A stretch of DNA of 64,000 nucleotides, from positions 11,085 through 75,084 of the forward strand of contig URHS01000005.1 of assembly GCA_900547685.1 (NCBI GenBank), in the 5' to 3' direction. Below the pieces are notes generated by a model that did not search any database, was not told the origin of the DNA, and worked only from the letters and a program-made list of their open reading frames with translations. A program made the position numbers and the translations under genes. Source of the stretch: an uncultured Blautia sp. (GTDB lineage Bacteria; Bacillota; Clostridia; Lachnospirales; Lachnospiraceae). Shown in pieces: positions 59,119-64,000 of this stretch (position 1 is the stretch's first letter; each line of letters starts with the position of its first letter).

Positions 59119-60490
59119 AATAAGCAATCTCCTTCTTCATAATTTCCAGAGCAGCCGCCGGGTAATGCTGTGAAAGCAGTCCCATTGCTGCCAGGATATA
59201 TTTTCGATCCACCAGGATTTCCGCATTCTCCGGGCGCAAAGAGCCAGGAGTGCTCTCATCATACAGTGCAAATTTTGCAATTTCTTCTGTATGCTTTGCA
59301 TGTATTAAAGCTCCGCCGGTAACAACTACATATTTTACTCTGCGCAGATCCTTTCCGCTTTGTAAATATGTTAAGCCACATGGTGTATAAACCTGTTCCA
59401 GAGAACCTGCATGACGGGCTACAGCCGTTTCCACTGCCGCACATGCCAATGCATAATCCATTTTCTCCATTTCTTCATTGTCAGGAATATAATCCGTATG
59501 ATTACTCAGATAATCTACCAATTCATTCACTTTCTGGCGATTAATACCGGCTATTTTAGAAAGTCGTCTGTCCCCTACTGCTTCCAGAATGCCATGAACG
59601 CTATAACGCATACCGATATCGCCTTCCACACTTCTTTTTGCATAAGGTTCCTGAATACCTTTCATAACAGTTCCCATATTAACCGGACTTCCTTCGGCTA
59701 TGGAATAGATATCGGTAGTCGCTCCTCCTAAGTCTACACCTACCAATTCTCCAATTCCCGGAATTTCTTCCCATCCATCTGACAACAGCTCCATTGCTGT
59801 AAGCATAGCAGATGGTGTAGGCATAATAATTCCAGATACTAAGTCTGATGCTTCTGAAAGCCCTTTTCCCTGTACAATTCTCTTTAAAAAGATTTCACGA
59901 ATTTGTTTCTGCGTTGGCTCTACGTTCAGCTCACCAAGCTTTGGCATTACATTTTCACAAAGAAATGTAGTTCTCTCTCCCAGAATTTCCTGACATTCTT
60001 CTGCTGCACAGCGATTTCCCGCAATTACAATCGGACAATCATAGCTAAGAGAAGATAACATTTGTGCATTATACAAAATACACTCTGAATTTCCTCCGTC
60101 TGTTCCCCCTGTGAGCAAAATAATGTCCGGATGATATTCTTCGATTTCTCTCATATCCCCTTTTGTCAGATTAAAAGAATATGTTTTCCATACCTTTGCA
60201 CCTGCACCAAGAGAAGCTTCTCTGGATGCTTGAGCTGTAAGCTCCGGTACCAGACCAATAGAAATCATTTTCAGTCCTCCGGCCGCACTGGAACAGGCAT
60301 ATCTTTCTTCATATTCAATATGACCTGTTATCTTTTCCAAATTGGAAACTGCTTCCCGAAGACCATTGTTAATATCCGTTTCCACGGTTGTATATGCTGC
60401 TGCTGTTCCAAGAACCTCACAGTTTTCTACATCAACTGCTGTCACCTTTGTGTTGGTGCTTCCGAAGTCCACCAATAAAATTGGTTTCAT
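59102..60490 (-). CDS. glmL: MutL-type ASKHA ATPase of glutamate mutase
   Basis: This 462-residue protein has an actin/Hsp70-like ATPase fold: phosphate-1 LLVDFGSTNTKVTAV near residue 5, LLTGGTDGGNSE near 125, and phosphate-2 LVGVDLGGATTDIYSIAEG near 247, with adenosine-site GGALIHAKH near 395. MutL proteins lie between the S and E genes of glutamate mutase and are thought to reactivate the mutase by exchanging damaged B12. The start was set to 60490, after an AGGCGGTGAT-like ribosome site. It follows glmS by 20 bp and overlaps glmE. Confidence 0.94.
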   Translation of the reverse strand: MKPILLVDFGSTNTKVTAVDVENCEVLGTAAAYTTVETDINNGLREAVSNLEKITGHIEYEERYACSSAAGGLKMISIGLVPELTAQASREASLGAGAKVWKTYSFNLTKGDMREIEEYHPDIILLTGGTDGGNSECILYNAQMLSSLSYDCPIVIAGNRCAAEECQEILGERTTFLCENVMPKLGELNVEPTQKQIREIFLKRIVQGKGLSEASDLVSGIIMPTPSAMLTAMELLSDGWEEIPGIGELVGVDLGGATTDIYSIAEGSPVNMGTVMKGIQEPYAKRSVEGDIGMRYSVHGILEAVGDRRLSKIAGINRQKVNELVDYLSNHTDYIPDNEEMEKMDYALACAAVETAVARHAGSLEQVYTPCGLTYLQSGKDLRRVKYVVVTGGALIHAKHTEEIAKFALYDESTPGSLRPENAEILVDRKYILAAMGLLSQHYPAAALEIMKKEIAYYGHKE

Positions 60491-60510
60491 TTCAATCACC
60501 GCCTCATTTC

Positions 60511-60942
60511 TTATTCTGCTGTTTCTGGAGCTTCGATGCCAAAATCTTCATATAAAGCTGCAATAGTTGTTTCCGGTGCTGTACCAGGGCCAAATACTCT
60601 GTCAAAGCCCATCGCTTTAAAACGTTTTTCTACTTCATCAAAAGGCTGCTTACCAACTACAATATTTCCGCCTACATAGAGTAAAATCCCCTTTAAACCA
60701 GCCTCATCACATTTTTCTCTTAAACCTCGACAATCCAACTCGCCATGTCCGTACAGTGAGGATACCATAATTCCATCAGCTCCTGTTTCAATTGCTGCTG
60801 AAATATATTCCTCCTGTGAAACCATAACTCCCAGATTTGTCACCTCAAATCCGGCATCTTCAAATGCATGCTGAAGAATACTAATTCCAACTGCATGTAC
60901 ATCTGCGCCGATTACACCAATGACCAATTTCTTTTTGTCCAT
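60511..60942 (-). CDS. glmS: Glutamate mutase sigma (S) subunit, B12-binding
   Basis: This 143-residue B12-binding subunit carries the base-off/His-on motif: DVHAVG (residues 14-19, DxHxxG), SSLYGHGELD near 61 and GG near residue 93 in VGGNIVVGKQPF. It holds adenosylcobalamin between itself and the E subunit. Note that this glmS (glutamate mutase) is unrelated to the glucosamine-6-phosphate synthase of the same symbol. Length fits (about 137-140). It is the first mutase gene of the operon, 51 bp after the lyase alpha subunit gene. Confidence 0.95.
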   Translation of the reverse strand: MDKKKLVIGVIGADVHAVGISILQHAFEDAGFEVTNLGVMVSQEEYISAAIETGADGIMVSSLYGHGELDCRGLREKCDEAGLKGILLYVGGNIVVGKQPFDEVEKRFKAMGFDRVFGPGTAPETTIAALYEDFGIEAPETAE

Positions 60943-60993
60943 TGTAAAACCGCTCCCTTCCGATTTTTTGATTAAATGGCTTTTTTATAACTT

Positions 60994-62397
60994 TTACAGT
61001 ACATTTTTAATTGTATCAAGCAAAGTTCCATCACGATAAAGCACTTTCGCCACCACTTTATCCCCTGTTTGAATTTTATTTGGAACACCTGCAATGTCCT
61101 CTGCTATCTGTTTTAACTCTTCAATGTCCTTTACCGGAAGTCCGGCTTTTAACAATTTCTCTTTCAATTCCTTCTGTTTTGGATTTACTGCAATTCCTCT
61201 TTGTGTAACAACCACATCTACGGTTTCACCCGGCGTGGATTTACAAAGCACTTCATCTACAATAAGAGGAAGTCTTGCACGGATTAAAGGTGCTACAATA
61301 ATTGCCAGCTTGGATCCTGCAGCTGTATCACAGTGTCCGCCGGAACCTCCCATAATAAATCCATTTGAATCTGTATGTACATTGACATTAAAGTTTACGT
61401 CTACCTGTGTTGCACCCAAAATAACTACATCAAGGCTATCCACTGCAGCACTCTTTGCTGACGGTGATGCATAACGCATAGCAGAAATTTCTTGATGTTT
61501 TGGATTTTCCCGAATAGATTCAATGGCTTTTAAGTCGAAACACTGTACATCTAAAATGGTATCAAAGTATCCCTTATTTGCCATATCTACCATATATCCG
61601 GTAATGCCTCCCATACAAAAGCTACCTTTTATATTTTCTTTTTCCATCATTTCTTCCACATATTTAGCTACTGCTAAAGATGCACCGCCTGCACCTGTCT
61701 GGAAAGAAAATCCATCCTTTAAATATCCTGAATGTTTTACTACCTGTGCTGCCAGTCCTGCAATCCGAAGTCCAACAGGATCGCGAGTAATTTTTGTTGT
61801 TCCTGACACAATACGTGCAGGATCACCAATCTGTGAAACTTCTACTACATAATCCACATAACCTTCATTGATAGAAGTATCTTTCAGTGGATAAGGAACC
61901 AGATTGTCTGTAATTACAACCACTTTATCTGCATGCATAGCATCAGAAAAAGCATATCCTAAAGAGCCACATGCAGATGGACCATATTTTCCACTGCAGT
62001 TTCCCATATTATCTGCACAAGGCGCTGCCAGAAAAGCAATATCAATTTTAGAAGATCCGTTTTCCATATCTCCGGCTCTTCCCCCATGACTTCTGAAAAT
62101 TACCGGTTTTTCCAGTATTCCTTGAGAAATAGCTTTTCCAACTTTTCCACCCATATAATTACATTCAAGACCGGTTACTACACCGTTTTTTATATGTTCA
62201 ATAATGGGTTCATGGATATCGAAAATGGAGCTGGCATTTACTGTTAAATCCTTAATCCCCATTTCTGCCGCCTGTTCCAGAACCATATTCAGAACAAAAT
62301 CTCCGTTTCTCATGTGATGATGAAAGGAAATTGTCATGCCGTCTTTTAATCCTGTTTTTTCAATAGCTTCCCTCACGGAAGAAATCAATTTACTCAT
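60994..62397 (-). CDS. citF: Citrate-lyase-type alpha subunit, probably citramalate lyase CoA-transferase subunit
   Basis: This 467-residue protein is a CitF-family acyl-carrier-protein transferase, somewhat shorter than E. coli CitF (510). Visible are the HHHMRNGDFVLN segment near residue 28, SKIDIAFLAAPCADNMGNCSGKYGPSACGSLGYAF near 118, and GGSGGHCDTAAGSKL near 355. It swaps the acetyl on the carrier thioester for citrate or citramalate. With MAL, mesaconase-type hydratase and no citrate genes nearby, (S)-citramalate is the likely substrate. The start was set to 62397, overlapping the citE stop by 4 bp; the ATG at 62403 is too close to GGAGG. Confidence 0.9.
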   Translation of the reverse strand: MSKLISSVREAIEKTGLKDGMTISFHHHMRNGDFVLNMVLEQAAEMGIKDLTVNASSIFDIHEPIIEHIKNGVVTGLECNYMGGKVGKAISQGILEKPVIFRSHGGRAGDMENGSSKIDIAFLAAPCADNMGNCSGKYGPSACGSLGYAFSDAMHADKVVVITDNLVPYPLKDTSINEGYVDYVVEVSQIGDPARIVSGTTKITRDPVGLRIAGLAAQVVKHSGYLKDGFSFQTGAGGASLAVAKYVEEMMEKENIKGSFCMGGITGYMVDMANKGYFDTILDVQCFDLKAIESIRENPKHQEISAMRYASPSAKSAAVDSLDVVILGATQVDVNFNVNVHTDSNGFIMGGSGGHCDTAAGSKLAIIVAPLIRARLPLIVDEVLCKSTPGETVDVVVTQRGIAVNPKQKELKEKLLKAGLPVKDIEELKQIAEDIAGVPNKIQTGDKVVAKVLYRDGTLLDTIKNVL

Positions 62398-63269
62398 CTG
62401 CATGCACCTCCATAAATCGCCTTTTCCATTTCCAGTACCTGCTGGGCACGTTTTACAATCGGTGCATCAATCATCTTTCCTCTAAGAGAAATTACGCCTT
62501 TTCCCTGACGTTTACCGTCTTCAATGGCATCCATCACATCATGAGCATATTCTATTTCACTTTCAGTAGGAGAAAATACTGCATTTACAATATCTACATG
62601 TCTTGGGGAAATAACTGCTTTTCCTGCAAATCCCAGACTTTTTGCAAATTCCGTATCTTTTTCCAGTCCTTCCATATCCTCTACATCTGTAAACGGTGTG
62701 TCATAAGCTTCAATTCCACAAGCTCTGGCAGCACATACCAGACGAGTTCTGGCATAGAAAATCTCTTTTCCTTCTTTTGTTCGTTTACAGTGCATATCTG
62801 CCGTAAAATCTTCTCCCCCTAAGAAAAGCCCGATTACTCGCTTATCTGCACTGGCAATCTCAAAAGATTTTTCCACACCCAGAGCAGTTTCAATTAATGG
62901 AAGAATTTTCACTGTTCCTTCTTCCATACCATTTTCTTTTTCAACCTGTGTCATAAAATCTGCCACCTGGCAAATCATTTCCTTGCCGCTAACTTTTGTC
63001 GGCATAATCACATCCGGTTTTAAAGGAATAATGGCTTTTAAATCTTCTTTCCAAAATTCTGTATCTGTAGGGTTAATTCGTACCACTACTTCACAATTAG
63101 GGAAAGACTGATATTTCAGTGCATTTCTCACCAGAATTCTGGCAGCATCCTTTTCATCAGGAGACACCGCATCTTCCAAGTCAAAGATAATGGTATCTGC
63201 TCCCAGTGTATCACCATTAATCAACATATTTGGAGTATTACCCGGTAAAAACAACATTGTTCGTCTCAT
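62394..63269 (-). CDS. citE: Citrate-lyase-type beta subunit, probably citramalate lyase
   Basis: This 291-residue HpcH/HpaI-type lyase releases pyruvate (from citramalyl thioester) or oxaloacetate (from citryl thioester). Key sites are the FLPGNTPNML opening, DLEDAVSPDEKDAAR near residue 30, the conserved Arg in VVRINPTDT near 61, LPLIETALGV near 123 and GGEDFTADM near 150. Length fits CitE (about 290-300). It begins 2 bp after the citD stop and overlaps citF by 4 bp. Confidence 0.92.
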   Translation of the reverse strand: MRRTMLFLPGNTPNMLINGDTLGADTIIFDLEDAVSPDEKDAARILVRNALKYQSFPNCEVVVRINPTDTEFWKEDLKAIIPLKPDVIMPTKVSGKEMICQVADFMTQVEKENGMEEGTVKILPLIETALGVEKSFEIASADKRVIGLFLGGEDFTADMHCKRTKEGKEIFYARTRLVCAARACGIEAYDTPFTDVEDMEGLEKDTEFAKSLGFAGKAVISPRHVDIVNAVFSPTESEIEYAHDVMDAIEDGKRQGKGVISLRGKMIDAPIVKRAQQVLEMEKAIYGGACR

Positions 63270-63271
63270 AC

Positions 63272-63538
63272 CTATTCAACTCCCCCTCTTTTCAGTGCAG
63301 TTTCCATACGTGCACGAATGACGCAGTCCAACGCACCTTTGTCTTTAATAAATATTTTTCCTGTGGATACGTCAAATTCTTTCAGAGTATCCAGAACAGC
63401 AGTCCGAATGGCATCCATATACTGATTTGCAACAACGGAGTCAATCTCCAAAGTTAATTCCTTTTCGTCCGGCTCTATCTGAATAAACAAATCACTGGAT
63501 TCCAGAGTTCCTGCTACTGCATTTTTTAAAATTTTCAC
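63272..63538 (-). CDS. citD: Citrate-lyase-type gamma subunit (acyl carrier protein)
   Basis: This 88-residue protein carries the modified Ser in the ILKNAVAGTLESSDLFIQI segment near residue 14, where the phosphoribosyl-dephospho-CoA arm attaches. The IRTAVLDTLKEF and GALDCVIRARMETALKRG segments are the rest of the carrier fold. Size matches CitD (about 95). The genes that make and attach the arm (citX, citG) and the activating ligase citC are not in this window. It is 21 bp downstream of the cyclodeaminase-type gene. Confidence 0.92.
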   Translation of the reverse strand: MKILKNAVAGTLESSDLFIQIEPDEKELTLEIDSVVANQYMDAIRTAVLDTLKEFDVSTGKIFIKDKGALDCVIRARMETALKRGGVE

Positions 63539-63559
63539 AGGTTTTCTCCTTTCATCGTC

Positions 63560-64000
63560 TTACTCTACAACACTTTTGGAAACTTGAGCCTCAGCCAGAA
63601 TTTTCTGCTCAAAAGCAATTGCCTTTTTCTCCAGCACTTCCACTTCTTTTGAAGTTTCTTTTACAAACTCTTCGTCTTTAATGGATTCCAAATTAATTTT
63701 TACATTAAACAGTGCACCTAAAACTGCTGTTCTTGCCATCATAGTTGCTACCAAAGCATCTGTAACTGCTGTTTTATTCCCCTTTACAACCATAGTTTCT
63801 GCAAAAGGAAGTACTTCATAAGCAGCTTTCGCCACAGATAAAGGTACCGCAACTGCCGCTTTTAATCCATTCTGCATTGCTGCTGTACGAGCTGCTTTTT
63901 CTTCTTCTGTTTCCTTTGGAAGTGTTAAAGCCTGCATATATAAGTCAAAAGACTCACTGTCTCTTTTAATATCATCCAGAAGCTGTTCACAAATTTTGTG
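63560..64000 (-). CDS. Cyclodeaminase/cyclohydrolase (FTCD_C) family protein (partial, C-terminal part)
   Basis: The reading frame runs to the right window edge without a start, giving the last 146 residues of a cyclodeaminase/cyclohydrolase family protein (full length usually about 205-210). Visible are SFDLYMQALTLPKETEEEKAAR, the GNKTAVTDALVATMMARTAVL segment (a catalytic-core region) and ALFNVKINLESIKDEEF. Family members act on formimino- or methenyl-tetrahydrofolate. A Met inside the frame at 63937 is not the true start. It is upstream of citD in the same direction and spacing suggests co-transcription. It may connect histidine breakdown (formiminoglutamate) to this glutamate pathway, or act as an FchA-type cyclohydrolase. 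Confidence 0.87.
   Translation of the reverse strand, partial: HKICEQLLDDIKRDSESFDLYMQALTLPKETEEEKAARTAAMQNGLKAAVAVPLSVAKAAYEVLPFAETMVVKGNKTAVTDALVATMMARTAVLGALFNVKINLESIKDEEFVKETSKEVEVLEKKAIAFEQKILAEAQVSKSVVE

Noticed and set aside
60511..60942. Methylmalonyl-CoA mutase or methionine synthase B12 domain
   Set aside because: The subunit is stand-alone, of glutamate mutase S size, and directly precedes glmL and glmE.
1..64000. CRISPR arrays, tRNA or rRNA genes, prophage, plasmid or conjugative genes
   Set aside because: No regularly spaced repeats, cloverleaf-like tracts, integrases or structural phage genes were seen; gene-free gaps are all under about 300 bp.

Overview
The window is low-GC Firmicutes DNA with strong AGGAGG-type ribosome sites, short or overlapping gene junctions, and a gene set typical of spore-forming anaerobic Clostridia. 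That set includes dpaA/dpaB dipicolinate synthase, a PPi-type phosphofructokinase, B12-dependent glutamate mutase, DUF3793/DUF2325 and DUF5721-like proteins. A Lachnospiraceae member is the best guess; genus cannot be fixed from the sequence. No rRNA, tRNA, CRISPR array or prophage was found.

Layout. (1) 1-4280: a type I restriction-modification locus read leftward (small HTH regulator, hsdR, then hsdM cut by the window edge) with its own promoter. (2) 4380-14931: a leftward housekeeping operon murE-priA-def-fmt-rsmB-rlmN-prpC-prkC, closed by a terminator just before the restriction locus. (3) 14992-18240: a sporulation operon dpaA-dpaB plus an asparagine-synthetase-like gene whose glutaminase half is degenerate, preceded by a sigma-K-like promoter. 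(4) 18250-27960: small transcription units: DUF2871 membrane protein, DegV, DUF5721-nudC, htpG under a perfect CIRCE operator, a methyltransferase, then an ALDH-small protein-HAD-HAD-maf cluster. (5) 28003-29027: a 1,007-bp ISAs1-like insertion with perfect 19-bp ends and 9-bp target duplications but an internally deleted transposase. (6) 29067-31264: DUF2325-DUF3793 pair behind two DtxR-like repeats, then two small unknown genes. (7) 31274-40500: MocR regulator, glnS, thioesterase, truA, a repeat-bearing cell-wall hydrolase, an alanine symporter, fba. (8) 40600-53800: PPi-PFK and AIM24 protein, ABC-F ATPase, Na+/Ca2+ exchanger, lipoprotein, BlaI/BlaR1 pair, alanyl-tRNA editing protein, homoserine dehydrogenase, PHP phosphoesterase, SseB-like, DUF2284 and an anchored unknown. 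(9) 53831-64000: one long leftward operon for glutamate fermentation by the methylaspartate route.

The last region is the biological centre of the window. In transcription order it encodes a folate cyclodeaminase-type protein (cut by the right edge), citrate-lyase-like subunits gamma, beta and alpha (here most likely citramalate lyase), glutamate mutase S, its MutL partner, glutamate mutase E, methylaspartate ammonia-lyase, a P-loop protein with an AlaRS-type second additional domain, and a two-subunit class-I fumarase-like hydratase (most likely mesaconase). Together these convert glutamate to ammonia, acetate and pyruvate. The P-loop protein is the only member without an assigned step and is the best candidate for an undescribed component.

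Several starts were moved from the longest open frame to the codon with a proper ribosome site, including non-ATG starts for dpaA (TTG), the cell-wall hydrolase (TTG), blaI (TTG) and glnS (GTG).
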